The notes below the pieces were generated by a model. It made no database searches. It was not told the origin of the DNA and saw nothing but the letters and a program-made list of their open reading frames with translations. DNA of 64,000 nucleotides from Plasmodium relictum (taxonomy: Eukaryota > Apicomplexa > Aconoidasida > Haemosporida > Plasmodiidae): positions 558,001 through 622,000 of the forward strand of contig NC_041685.1 in assembly GCF_900005765.1 (NCBI RefSeq), given 5' to 3'. Position 1 is the first letter of the stretch. Every line of letters begins with the position of its first letter. The position numbers and the translations under genes were made by a program. Below, piece after piece: positions 32,001-45,536 of the stretch.

Positions 32001-33801
32001 AATTTATTTAATTGAAAAATATAAACTAAATACTTGCTCGGTAAAAATAGAAAAAATATTAAAATTAATAAGTGAAATAATAGAAAAAATTAGATACTAT
32101 ATATTAGATTTCCCGAATATAGTTGATATTTCAAAATTTGAATTGGCCATTATAAAAATATATTTTATAGAATTACTTAAAATGTCAGGATTGTTGTGTT
32201 CGATAGACGAAAAAAAACTCGGAGGAAAATACTTTTTTTATTCAACATTATTTTCAGATGAAGATTTTACTTTAATGGATAAAGTAGAAATTCAAGGTAA
32301 CTTAACTAATGTAATTCCTGTAAAAAGAGAAATAAATGTATTGAATAATTTAAACACAGAGTTTTCAGATATGCAAAACTTACGGGGATATCATCCTTCA
32401 TCATTTTATGAAAAAAAAACAAATGCCTTTTTTAAAAAAGGAAGAAATGAAAGTAATAAACACAAAATAATGAATTCTGGAAATGAAGAAAATATAGAAT
32501 TAAAAATAGGTAATATATTAAATGAAGATAAATACAATAAAATTGATTTAAAAGAAATAAATATTGTTTCTAGTAGCGAAAGTAGAAAAATAAATGTTAA
32601 AAATAATTTTGATCTTGAAGAAAATAAGGTAAGGGATATTAATGAAAAAAAAAATAATAATTTTGTAGATATCCATATTTTAATGAAAAAGTTGAAGAAA
32701 AATATTTTAAAGTTACAATTGGAAAATCATGATAAAGTAAATAATTTAACATTATTAATTAGATATTTAGACAAGTTAAATTATATATATAAAATAAATA
32801 ATGCTATTTTTTTATTTGGAGAAAACGAGAAAAATATAATGAATGAAACTAAAGAAATGTTGGAAAAAATTAATGAAAAAATATTAAAAGAAAAAAATGA
32901 ATCATTTGATATAGAAATTTTGATACCAATAAAAAAAATAAAAGAAAAATTAGATGAATGCGTTTTTTCATTTTTGAGTACATCTTTTGGAAAAAATTCA
33001 TATTCATATAGTAACATATCTAAATATAACGATGATAAGTATTCAGAAGAAGCTTTTTTGTTACTAAAAAAGGAGAGATTTAATGAAAAAAGGAACAAAG
33101 AAAAATTTTTTACCGAAGAAAATAACAATAAAAATCCTGTAAATTGTGTAGATAAAGCAAAATTAATGTGCTGTAATAACGACGAAAAAGTACTAAATAA
33201 GAAAAACAACTTTTATAATATTGATGAAACAAAAGAATTACAAGAGTTAAATGATTATTTAAATGTTATTATCTTAAAGAAAAATGAACAGATATTAAAA
33301 AAACCAAATGAATATTATAGTATTTTGAAAAAATACCATCAAGAATTATCATTAATAAACCAAATTCATAGTAATGACAATACATTAGTTAAAGACTTCT
33401 TAGATAATATGAATATATATAAGTTTTCTAAACTTTTAAACTTCTATGTCAAAAAAAAACATCTTTACAACAAATTTAGTAAAAAACAAAATTTCGATAA
33501 TTCAGAAATGTATCAAAAGAACAATGGAATAATACAAATTCTATATGACTTCCTCTTGGATAGTGAAAAGGATTTTTTGGAAATGAGCAAGTACAAGAGC
33601 TTTTTTAAAAATTTACCTTCAATGGAGAAAATTAATAAAAATATGTATTACTCTTTTAGTGATGATAAACTTTCAGATGCCAATAAGCATATTTCTTATG
33701 ATACTCTTATATCAGATAATGAAATAAAGTTTTCTAAAACCAAATCAATGGAATTCCAGGAAAGTAATAATAATATTGAGTATTTTAAAATTTATTCTTA
33801 G
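29041..33801 (+). CDS. Large conserved-type orphan protein, 1586 aa
   Basis: One uninterrupted frame. I recognise no family. The first ~900 residues are low-complexity Asn/Lys/Ser sequence with a strongly basic Lys/Arg block at about 430–525, which could act as a nuclear or nucleic-acid-binding segment. Residues ~935–1140 look folded: FENHVSYILNSIVFYSNKLK, EVKLFILCIIYLIEKYKLN and LAIIKIYFIELLKMSGLLC are helices with regular hydrophobic spacing. The C-terminal 450 residues are again helical and charged, with an acidic, Ser-rich end. No signal peptide or membrane helix. ATG codons at 29041 and 29050 are both possible starts. Poly-A runs of 16 (30333–30348) and 20 (30526–30545) lie inside the frame and encode Lys. 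Confidence 0.75.
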   Translation: MHNMEFMQKNEFSLPASNIDTNENPNIDMETDIAAFQQIYKERHKDINYDKKKKNSCRILNNITKYCCNINQVDSFNFNKKYNDFLREEACTTADIISNTDKLEQKSNDNNFLCKDSFSDKNQIKHKDTNESLKLTSEFKKEYKDIYRRPSNKNKIRNLVYSPENPVQVIKKNSYFNQNVSFIHNGRKIPNNVTEKDHSNIYQENETIKLGISNANENVKSYMPNSYVNKKYINNKKLENILKPKSFENLNSIKTGKNEYLKNNKMSNKKIFEEKENHVNKKKNTINEEARIYNLIKGGNICAFKEKKNDTHNKIILNKYKTLLHTDNGKNEDKKSEQVLKNSSSSFNEYSKNEINSSCSSINKRNKRNKIKRINLNVELLNFDNDVNLTLSNGAFISEKNNQNNNYSITSLSELKTRERPLLVDNFSQTIKKKKKFITIKKSKIRRKMKKTKKFKLKKKISNKNKLELKKKKSLKSRYVKYRTNNNLQKNAFRNKKKKKKNKIVGHYINGKKKKINNFSIPCSSIYTKKLVRVKMYKDISSKTLDIGSRKLSQFNASNGDNNSRYSSRKKKNSYLNIEKCDDENSKRCKDKIKSYGIEEIDKMHNLMPKSIKNVEVDNINMYNINKKFIKQKLSNICRMNSNVGIKGSNMENSCINKLLIKNAMSNVSGLNFNNKKNDSSCKVINFKHKNSEFINFKENFINSKDERSTFGKIEITHTNVNNQNKKCNYNDKIKSNIIRKLKYIDSKFFNISQEQVKNYTHFNPLNNISLVEYKRKLSDIENNINNNSLLIGDNKLSLLQYKDKKKFHKKDDADTLMILQRVAVILNDKKKSLYTYNLDDKKNKKGILKTSSNLNEMLLKNLKFPEYEKYDFYCKEIKKKYIKSKSYDSFFNEKLLNKNIGNTNLIKEVLSKKRNSKDNNNLLFHENLLQQRSIINNKRTFENHVSYILNSIVFYSNKLKNMLNISIKRRNGNEHTLEVKLFILCIIYLIEKYKLNTCSVKIEKILKLISEIIEKIRYYILDFPNIVDISKFELAIIKIYFIELLKMSGLLCSIDEKKLGGKYFFYSTLFSDEDFTLMDKVEIQGNLTNVIPVKREINVLNNLNTEFSDMQNLRGYHPSSFYEKKTNAFFKKGRNESNKHKIMNSGNEENIELKIGNILNEDKYNKIDLKEINIVSSSESRKINVKNNFDLEENKVRDINEKKNNNFVDIHILMKKLKKNILKLQLENHDKVNNLTLLIRYLDKLNYIYKINNAIFLFGENEKNIMNETKEMLEKINEKILKEKNESFDIEILIPIKKIKEKLDECVFSFLSTSFGKNSYSYSNISKYNDDKYSEEAFLLLKKERFNEKRNKEKFFTEENNNKNPVNCVDKAKLMCCNNDEKVLNKKNNFYNIDETKELQELNDYLNVIILKKNEQILKKPNEYYSILKKYHQELSLINQIHSNDNTLVKDFLDNMNIYKFSKLLNFYVKKKHLYNKFSKKQNFDNSEMYQKNNGIIQILYDFLLDSEKDFLEMSKYKSFFKNLPSMEKINKNMYYSFSDDKLSDANKHISYDTLISDNEIKFSKTKSMEFQESNNNIEYFKIYS

Positions 33802-36505
33802 AAAAATTAGTTTAAATAAAAGATAATAAAGATATTTTATGAATTATAAAAATAATGATGTGGAATATTATTTACTCATTTATTTTCAATTATATTCTTT
33901 TAATTATAATTAAGGATATATTAAAATTAAAAAAAAAAAAGAATGGAATGAATTGCTACATTATAATAGTATTTTTACATAAAATTTGATGCTTTATTAA
34001 GAAGCAAAAAAATAATAAATTATTGTATATAAAATAAAATTTTTTAAGAATATTAAAATTCCAAAAATTAGTATTTAATAAGAGAGATATTAAGAATACT
34101 ATAAGGCATTAATTTTATTTATGAATAAAATAGTGATATTCACAAAATAGGTATATAAATATTTACTAGTATAAAGTAACTTATGCATTTTGTTGTGAAT
34201 ACCTAATAATTATTAGTATTACTGGCACAATCTTAATAAGGAAAAAAAAAAAATTAAAAATACGTACATAGTAAAATGAAATTATTTTAGACAATATTTA
34301 AGTTATTAACATAATTTAAAAAAAATAAAAATTGCTGTTTCATTATATATAGAAAATAAATATACTAATTAATCATTTTGGAAGAATTATTTTTACAAAA
34401 AAATATATTTGATTCCTAATTTATTAAATCAAAGTTAAAAAATTATTACAACATAAAATAGAAATTTGTACAAATCAATTATTGATATTACAATTATACT
34501 AATAATAATTATAGGTAATTGTGTTAAGATTTTTTTTTATTATCCTTTAATTTCCAAAAAAAAAAAATAATATACACATTTTGATATATTAGAACTAATT
34601 ATACATAAAAATAGTATTTGTAGTGAAGTTTAAACAAAAAAATTTTTAGTATTATAATTTTATTTATAAAAACTATTATGAAAGCTCTTAATGCATTTAA
34701 CTTCTTTTTTAGTAGTTTTTACATGAAATTTTGAGTAATTAATTTTTATAAATATAATTTTAAACTTATTTTAACACTATATTATAGACATTTACATTTT
34801 TTAATAATTATTTTGTTATTTTTTTTTATTCATAATGCTTTTAATGAGATTAAAAAACCGATTTTTATAAACTTTATTTTTTTTTAAAATAATATTTTTT
34901 AAAAGTAATATATTTTTTTCAGATTAATCATATTTTTATTTATGCTTTTAATAGTTTTCTATTCGAATTTAAATAGATATAAAATTTATACTATACTATA
35001 TTATAATATTTTTTTCTTTTTTTTTTTTTTCTTTTCTTTTTACGTTATAAATAAATATATTATTTTATATTTTATTATATTCATATTTTATTTGTTTCAC
35101 TTATATAAAGAAATCTTTTAATAGATGTTCTTTATGATATATTTGCTATGATAATTTGCTTAATTTATAATAAAATAAAGATTTCGTAAAATATTATAAA
35201 AGAGTAAAAATGTAAAAAACAATTATAATTAATGAAATTGTAAATTATAAATATTTTTATAAGTAATTTTTTGAATGTAAATATAATTTTTCAAAAAGAA
35301 ATACCTTCTATAATAATATAAGCATGCATTCCTTTTTTTCATAATTTAAATATATTATAATTCTCTATAATTTTCATTTTTAACTGTTTTATAGAATTAA
35401 AATTTTTAAATATAAAAAAAAAAAAATATATAATACAATTTCTTTTTTTATATTATAATAAGTAGTACTGAATATAATAAAATTAATTAGACAAAATATT
35501 TAAAACATAATATTTTTTCTTTTTTTATTCCTCTATATTTATTTTTCTCATACTCTAAAATTACAAATGCTATGAATGCAATAGTTATCTCAATTACTAA
35601 AAACTATTATTTAAATCATTACCATTTTTTTATAATTACTTCGATTAATTTATTTTATGAATTTATATATTTAATTTAATGTTGCTCTTATGTATAATAA
35701 ATAAAAATTATACCAAAAATACTATATTTCTTCTTTCACATAAAAAGTTTATTTTAAAAAAAATATATTTAACATATTTTATAGTTGTGATAAATTATGT
35801 CTATTTTTATTTGATAACATCACATTATATTAATATAATAAAAAAATAAGGAAAAAAAATAATTATGGAAAAATTTGTTTATAAAATTTATAAATGTTCA
35901 TAAAAATAAGATTTTAATATTTGAATGTATAAAATATAAGTATTTTTGTTTGATATTAATAAAAAATTATAGTTAAATTTTATATATTCTTAATTTATCT
36001 TTTTTTTTTTAGTAATTGTTTCTAATGCTTAAATATAATGATAAAATTTTATATAAGTGATTAATAAAAGAAATGCAGATATAAATAACTATACAATATA
36101 TTTTTTAATAAAAAGAAATAAAAAAAAAATTATGAAGTCTTAGATATGAAAAAAGTAGAAAATAAATAAATATGCTATTAATTTAATATGTGAAAAAAAA
36201 AAATTTCATTGCTAATGTGTATATATTTTTATAAAAGGACATAAACAAAATATATTATAAAATAGCATCTTTGTTTAGTTTACTTTTATAAATTATAATT
36301 TTATAAAAAATAGAAGATAAATTTATTTTAAATATTCTCTAATTTTATTTAATTTTTATTTTTATTTTTATTTTTTTTTTTTTTCTATTAAAAAAGTTTT
36401 TAATTTTATTAAAAAATTTATTTGATATTTTTTTTAAAATATTAAAAAGAATATTTAAGTGAAATGCTTTTATACCTTTTAATATGATAACGTATTTTAT
36501 TTAAA
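33802..36505. other. Long AT-rich gap
   Basis: 2.7 kb between two plus-strand genes, holding the 3' UTR of the orphan and the promoter of the J-domain gene. I see only A/T runs and small trivial inverted repeats such as CTAATAATTATTAG at 34203. Confidence 0.5.
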
Positions 36506-38437
36506 ATGGTAGTTAATGAGGACTTAAGTACAATTAATGAAACTGAATTAAAAAAAATATATTATGAAAATTTTATTGATGAGTTAAACGATGAAGAATT
36601 GATGTATAAAAAAACAGTGGAAGATTTATTTTGCATATATAAGTCTTTTGGTTTTATATATTCAATAATTAAAAAGGCTAATCTATTATTAAGTAAAGAA
36701 AATTTCGATACTTTTTTGAAATCTCTGGTAAGTTTCATCGATGAATTGCTTCTTAACAATCCTAATTTATTTGAAAAAGATAATAATTTGAAATTAAATT
36801 ATGTAAATCAGGAAAATGATGTATTTAGTAAAAAGAGGAAGGGTAATTTTGAGGATACGTATATAAGCACTAATAATGATAACAATTCTTTTATCAGTAT
36901 AATATCAAAAAACTATATAGAAGAACTTCTAAAAGATATTAGCAATATAGATGAGAATTTTAGTGAAACTAATTTTGATGATTTTTTATTTATTGTTAAA
37001 AACATCTTAAAATTAAAAAATGGTATTGACACTGAGCATGTTAAAGATCGTTTTGAAAAAATAAAAAATATTTTGAACATAGGAAAAAATATTTTTAATA
37101 AAGAGGATTTTCTTGATGAAACAAATGAAAAAAAAAATAAAAAAAGAATGCATGATCATATTGATGAAATGTGGGAGAAACTAAAAGTAATAGAATCCGT
37201 AACAGTATCCCTAGTGTATAAGCAAAATTTTTGGTACAAAAATATTTTGAACAAGTCAGAGTATGATAGTTTAAATTCTTTATTAAATTTAGATATAGAA
37301 GCTGATAATGAAAAAGTAGAGAAAGTTTATTCAGATGTAGTTTTATTATTGAGTGAAAAAATGACACAAGATAAAGATTTATTATTTGCAAAGGAAAAAT
37401 TAGAAAGATTAAAAAGTAGCTATGACGCAGAAATTCAAAGAAAATTACAACAAGAAATGGAATTATCAAAAAAGTTAGAAGATAAAAGAAAAGCAGTACA
37501 ATTTATAATAGACAGATATAATGAGTATACCTGGTTTGATAAAAATTCTCCTAAAAAACATTCTTTTTATATACTAGGTATAAACCCCAGAGTTATAAGT
37601 GAAGAACAGTTAAAAAGTTTTGGAAAAAGATTAAAGCATATATTACATCCAGATAAAGAACCAGATAAAGAATGGAAAAAAAAGGCAGAATCGGCTTTTA
37701 AAGAAGCATCATTAGCCATTTTAGGTTGCCAGCAAGAATTTAAAACAAAAGTTTTAAAAAATTTAGAAGTTGGTCCTCTTGCTCCTTACTTATCTTTAAT
37801 TGGAATAGATATTAATCAAAATGAAACAAGTGACAAAATAAATTCTAATCAAAATAATCAAAATGGCACAAATAGTTCAAATAATGGAGCTTTACCTCAA
37901 TATTATCCAACACAAGCATTTTATCCCAAATTTGATTTAAAATGTGTAGATCAAAAAATAGGAACTATACTGGTAGATATTAAGTGCCCAGTACAACTAG
38001 GAGTAATTAAAAAAGTTATATTATATGTACATAGACCAATATATGGAAACGAACCAATGAATTTAGTCCCCGATGATTCTTTTTTATCATATAAAAAAGA
38101 ACAAAATGTAAATATAAAGAATTTAAATCAGTCAATAGAAGCTAGGGTTGATTATGTACAACCATTAGAAATTGCTTCCTCTACAAAATATTATATAGGA
38201 ATTCAATTAATAGCTGAAAGAGGTAATACTATGATTAATTGGAATTCTATTAATATAACATTACATAAATTAAGTAATAAAAATATAATAAAAAAGTTAT
38301 TATCCTCATTTAAAAATGCACCTTTTATTAATCAATCTCAATTAAATGCAACTCTAGCCAGTGAAAACAAAGAAGATATGACAAAATTTTTAAATGAATG
38401 TATTGCTTTAGCTAAGAAATGGGCACAAACAGTTTAA
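36506..38437 (+). CDS. J-domain protein, 643 aa
   Basis: A single exon. A J domain lies in the middle, about 350–420: SFYILGINPRVISEEQLKSF, then GKRLKHILHPDKEPDKEWKK and AESAFKEASLAI, with the HPD tripeptide at 381–383 that stimulates Hsp70 ATPase. The 345 residues before it are predicted helical and charged, ending in a coiled-coil-like Lys/Glu segment (LQQEMELSKKLEDKRKA). After an Asn/Gln-rich linker (about 435–460) there is a β-rich region at 475–600 (KIGTILVDIKCPVQL, KKVILYVHRPIYG, TKYYIGIQLIAERGNTMINW). There is no signal peptide, PEXEL or zinc-finger Cys repeats, so it is a type III (class C) J protein, probably cytosolic or nuclear. The specific orthologue is not recognised. Confidence 0.8.
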   Translation: MVVNEDLSTINETELKKIYYENFIDELNDEELMYKKTVEDLFCIYKSFGFIYSIIKKANLLLSKENFDTFLKSLVSFIDELLLNNPNLFEKDNNLKLNYVNQENDVFSKKRKGNFEDTYISTNNDNNSFISIISKNYIEELLKDISNIDENFSETNFDDFLFIVKNILKLKNGIDTEHVKDRFEKIKNILNIGKNIFNKEDFLDETNEKKNKKRMHDHIDEMWEKLKVIESVTVSLVYKQNFWYKNILNKSEYDSLNSLLNLDIEADNEKVEKVYSDVVLLLSEKMTQDKDLLFAKEKLERLKSSYDAEIQRKLQQEMELSKKLEDKRKAVQFIIDRYNEYTWFDKNSPKKHSFYILGINPRVISEEQLKSFGKRLKHILHPDKEPDKEWKKKAESAFKEASLAILGCQQEFKTKVLKNLEVGPLAPYLSLIGIDINQNETSDKINSNQNNQNGTNSSNNGALPQYYPTQAFYPKFDLKCVDQKIGTILVDIKCPVQLGVIKKVILYVHRPIYGNEPMNLVPDDSFLSYKKEQNVNIKNLNQSIEARVDYVQPLEIASSTKYYIGIQLIAERGNTMINWNSINITLHKLSNKNIIKKLLSSFKNAPFINQSQLNATLASENKEDMTKFLNECIALAKKWAQTV

Positions 38438-39003
38438 AAATAAGAAGAAATTTTGTATTTTTACTTTATAATATTAAATAAAATTATAACCTATTTTTAT
38501 AAATAATATGTTTGTTCATACATATATGTTTACTTAAAGAACGAGTATTTATTAATATTAAAAAAAATTTACATATATATATTGTGGCATCCTATTATAA
38601 GCATATTTAAAAAAAAAAACATTAAGTATTTGTATTTAAATAAATAAATATATATATATATATATATATTTTTAAATTTATTTTATATTATTATACTCTT
38701 TTTTTTTCCTATGTAACATTTGTTAAACAAATTTCATTATAATAGTTTAATTTCATATATACTTGTATATAATTTTTTTAAAAGAAATAAAAAATATTAA
38801 AGAAATATTTAAAAAAAAAACATTAATAAGTATTTTCATTTATGGTATTTCGAATCATACATAATTTTTTTTTTTTTTTTGTCTACTTTTTTTACATAAG
38901 TAATAATAAAATTTTTTTTATACTTTTAATAATTTAACTATTTAAAAAATGAACAGCAACATATATACTGTGTGATATTTTATTTTATATCCTTTCTTTC
39001 ATG
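38438..39003. other. Convergent gap, J-domain gene / PRP43
   Basis: The shared 3' flanks of two convergent genes. It contains a (TA)n run near 38649 and nothing else. Confidence 0.55.
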
Positions 39004-42576
<3,573 letters not shown>

Positions 42577-43587
42577 ATGTGGTATGGTCAATTAGTAATT
42601 GGACCACCTGGATCAGGAAAATCAACTTATGTAGCTGGAGTGGACCATATATTAAAACAGATAAATAGAAAAACACTTATAATAAATTTAGATCCATTTA
42701 TTGAAAATGATATATACAAAGGTGATATAAATATAAGTGAGTTAGTTGATATAGATAAGGTATTTTCAGATTTAGAATTAGGACCCAATGGAACCCTAAT
42801 TTATTGTATGGAATATTTGCTTGCTAACTTTGATTGGCTAGAAGAAAAATTAAAAGCAAATAAGGATTGCTATTTAATTATTGATACTCCAGGACAAGTA
42901 GAATTATATACACACAATGATGCTTTAAAAAACATTGTTCATAAGTTAAGTAAATTAAACTGTAGATTAGCATCAGTTCATATTGTTGATAGTACTTTGT
43001 GCTCAGATAATTATAAATACATTAGTTCTTTACTTTTATCATTATGTAGTCAAATACATTTAGAATTACCACATGTTAATGTTTTTTCTAAGATAGATCT
43101 TTTAAAATATTTTAAAAATGATTTGAATTTTCCTATAAGTTATTATGTAGAAGCTCAAAATCTAAATCAACTAATGCTATATGCAAAATACCAAAATTAC
43201 TCTTCTTCTGATTCAGATGATGATTTTGTTTCTAATATAAAAAATAATTTAAATGATGCTAATATAAAGAATACAAAAAAAAATTATAACAAGTATTCAA
43301 AGAAATTTTTAAAATTAAATGAATATATATGTGAAACGGTGGAAGATTATAACTTAATAAATTTTGCCTTATTAGATATACAAGACAAATATAGTGTTCT
43401 TAAATTATTAAAAATAATTGACGGAGCTAATGGGTTTAGGTTTAGTTCAATATACTCAGAATATAGTCTGTTTGATACTTACGTAGAATCAATTGAATAC
43501 GATTGTGATGATATTCAAGAAAAAATAATTGATGTTTCTGATAGTGAAATTGTTAAATCCTTAAATAGAGAAAATGAACATGAGTAA
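42577..43587 (+). CDS. GPN2: GPN-loop GTPase 2
   Basis: A single exon of 336 aa. P-loop GPPGSGKST (9–17), Gly-Pro-Asn loop GPN (69–71) in LELGPNGTLIYCMEYLLANF, DTPGQ (103–107) and SKID (171–174) are all present. HIVDSTLCSD, HLELPHVNVFSKIDLL and the late LLDIQDKYSVLKLLKIIDGA match human GPN2 (HLVDSHYCTD, HVELPHINLLSKMDL, LNIQDKESIQRVLQAVDKA), which separates it from GPN1 and GPN3. GPN GTPases assemble and import RNA polymerase II. An Asn/Ser/Asp-rich insert (about 205–240) and an acidic tail distinguish it from human GPN2 (310 aa). It is divergent from PRP43. Confidence 0.92.
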   Translation: MWYGQLVIGPPGSGKSTYVAGVDHILKQINRKTLIINLDPFIENDIYKGDINISELVDIDKVFSDLELGPNGTLIYCMEYLLANFDWLEEKLKANKDCYLIIDTPGQVELYTHNDALKNIVHKLSKLNCRLASVHIVDSTLCSDNYKYISSLLLSLCSQIHLELPHVNVFSKIDLLKYFKNDLNFPISYYVEAQNLNQLMLYAKYQNYSSSDSDDDFVSNIKNNLNDANIKNTKKNYNKYSKKFLKLNEYICETVEDYNLINFALLDIQDKYSVLKLLKIIDGANGFRFSSIYSEYSLFDTYVESIEYDCDDIQEKIIDVSDSEIVKSLNRENEHE

Positions 43588-44231
43588 AAAAACCTACATA
43601 AAAAATAGATAAAATAAAAGGAAGTTAAAAAAACAGTTATAAATATATAAAAGAATACAATTATTTATATTAAAAAGAATAATTTATATAATGATAAAAG
43701 AATAAAATTTTAATTGTTTTTAAATCAAAATAAAAATTTTATTAAAAGAGAAAAGTAAAAAATAGCTAAAGATTTAAGAATTAGTACAGTATGAAAATTA
43801 CATAAACCAATTTATTCGAAAAATAATAATTGTGAGGAAACATTTAAAAGATACATATATAATTATAGTTTTTAAAGCAAAAAAAAAAAAAAAAAAAAAA
43901 ATTATAATGAAATACACTAATTATAACAATATGAAAAAATTTTCTTTTTATCTTTTTTTTTTTTTTTATTATCTTTAATTTTTTTATATTTTTAAAGTAT
44001 ATCAGTTATTAATTTAATTATTTATTTCTTACTTATAATGAGAGAAAAAAATAGAATGATTTTTTTATCAATTATGAAAGTTAAATTTTTATTTTTATTT
44101 TTTTTCGTACAAATTTTTTTTTTTAAATATTTTTTTTATACAAACGAATAATACAAGAACTAATATTTTTATACATATTTTTAGCATTTTAAATATTTTT
44201 CTTATTTTTTTTTTTTTAAGAATTTAACAAT
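43588..44231. other. AT-rich gap between GPN2 and the 434-aa orphan
   Basis: The 3' flank of GPN2 and 5' flank of the next gene, with a 22-base A-run near 43881. No gene seen. Confidence 0.55.
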
Positions 44232-45536
44232 ATGAATATTGAAAAATTGGTAGCAGATTTAAATGATATAGAAAATGAGTTTAATGAGGAACATAAAAGT
44301 GAAGATTTTTTGCATATAAGCCTAAAAAAAAATGATAGTTGTTGTATTTTGTCTGATGAAAATATTGTGAATTATTTTTCAATTTTTAACATAAAAAATG
44401 AATACAAAAAAGCTGAAATTAATTTAGAAAAAATACAATTAAGTATTATAAATAATTTAATTTTTTTACTAAAATTAAAAAAAAAATTATATGATCCCGA
44501 AATACTAAAAACTATTTTAGAATGCTTAAATATTAGCTTTAAAAATAAAAATGAGACAATAGAAAATGTTTCAGAAGAAAAATCCTTACATATATATAAA
44601 CAGAATTTACTAAAAAATAAATATTTATTTTTAAAAATTCTACGAAAAATAAAAAACAAAAGTTTTTATCCTGATATAAAACAGTGTATTAAAGATGTTA
44701 CAAGAGATGTATTTTCATTTAATAAGAGTATATATAATGGGAGTTTAGGATTTGAGACTATCTTATACTTATTATTTAAATTATTAAATAAAAATTTAAA
44801 GAGTGAAATGAAGAATTTATTATTAAGTTTCTTTTTATTGTGCATAATGAGTAGAACAAATAATAGTGTTGATATTTTATATATATTAGAATATTTTTAT
44901 AAAAATAATAATTTTTCTCTTATTATTCCAAATACTTCTTATATATCACCTTGTGAAGTAAGTATATATAACAATATTATTATTTTGAAAACTAATGTAA
45001 AATATTTTATCAATATAATAGATCAAACTAATTTATCTTATAACTGTTATAACATCATTTATATTGATGAAAATTTAATTAGTGATAACTTTTACCTTTA
45101 TATCTATAAAATTTTGCTAAAAGAAAAAAAATATCATTACATATTTAATAATAAATCATTTGAAAATTTAGATTTCTTTAATATTAATATGAATTATAGT
45201 AAGTTATGCAAAAATATAAATAATGAAAAAAATTTGAATAATATAATAAAAGAACAAAATAATGAATTTAATATGGGATATATTTCTGATAAAGAGGAAT
45301 ATTATCTAATTAATAAAGAAAAAATAAATGACAAAATAAAAAATGGAAAGAATGTTCAATCATTTATTGAAGATATAGAAATTTCTTCTAACTCCATTTA
45401 TAATTTTAGTGACAATGAAATTGATATAAAAAAAATAAATGAACAAAACAGTTTTTATTTAAATATTAATAATGATTTAGATAAAAAAAAAAAAAATTTT
45501 TTTTATCAATATTTAATTATTGAATTAAATCAATAA
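44232..45536 (+). CDS. Orphan protein, 434 aa
   Basis: A single exon, not recognised. The N-terminus MNIEKLVADLNDIENEFNEE is acidic and helical. Residues ~50–330 are hydrophobic-patterned helices (AEINLEKIQLSIINNLIFLL, LYLLFKLLNKNL, MKNLLLSFFLLCIMS) without a clear membrane span or signal peptide, so an all-helical soluble fold is likely. The C-terminal 120 residues are Asn/Lys/Glu-rich and end in a Lys run encoded by an A-tract. Gly and Pro are sparse. Same strand as GPN2, 644 bases downstream. Function cannot be inferred. Confidence 0.7.
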   Translation: MNIEKLVADLNDIENEFNEEHKSEDFLHISLKKNDSCCILSDENIVNYFSIFNIKNEYKKAEINLEKIQLSIINNLIFLLKLKKKLYDPEILKTILECLNISFKNKNETIENVSEEKSLHIYKQNLLKNKYLFLKILRKIKNKSFYPDIKQCIKDVTRDVFSFNKSIYNGSLGFETILYLLFKLLNKNLKSEMKNLLLSFFLLCIMSRTNNSVDILYILEYFYKNNNFSLIIPNTSYISPCEVSIYNNIIILKTNVKYFINIIDQTNLSYNCYNIIYIDENLISDNFYLYIYKILLKEKKYHYIFNNKSFENLDFFNINMNYSKLCKNINNEKNLNNIIKEQNNEFNMGYISDKEEYYLINKEKINDKIKNGKNVQSFIEDIEISSNSIYNFSDNEIDIKKINEQNSFYLNINNDLDKKKKNFFYQYLIIELNQ

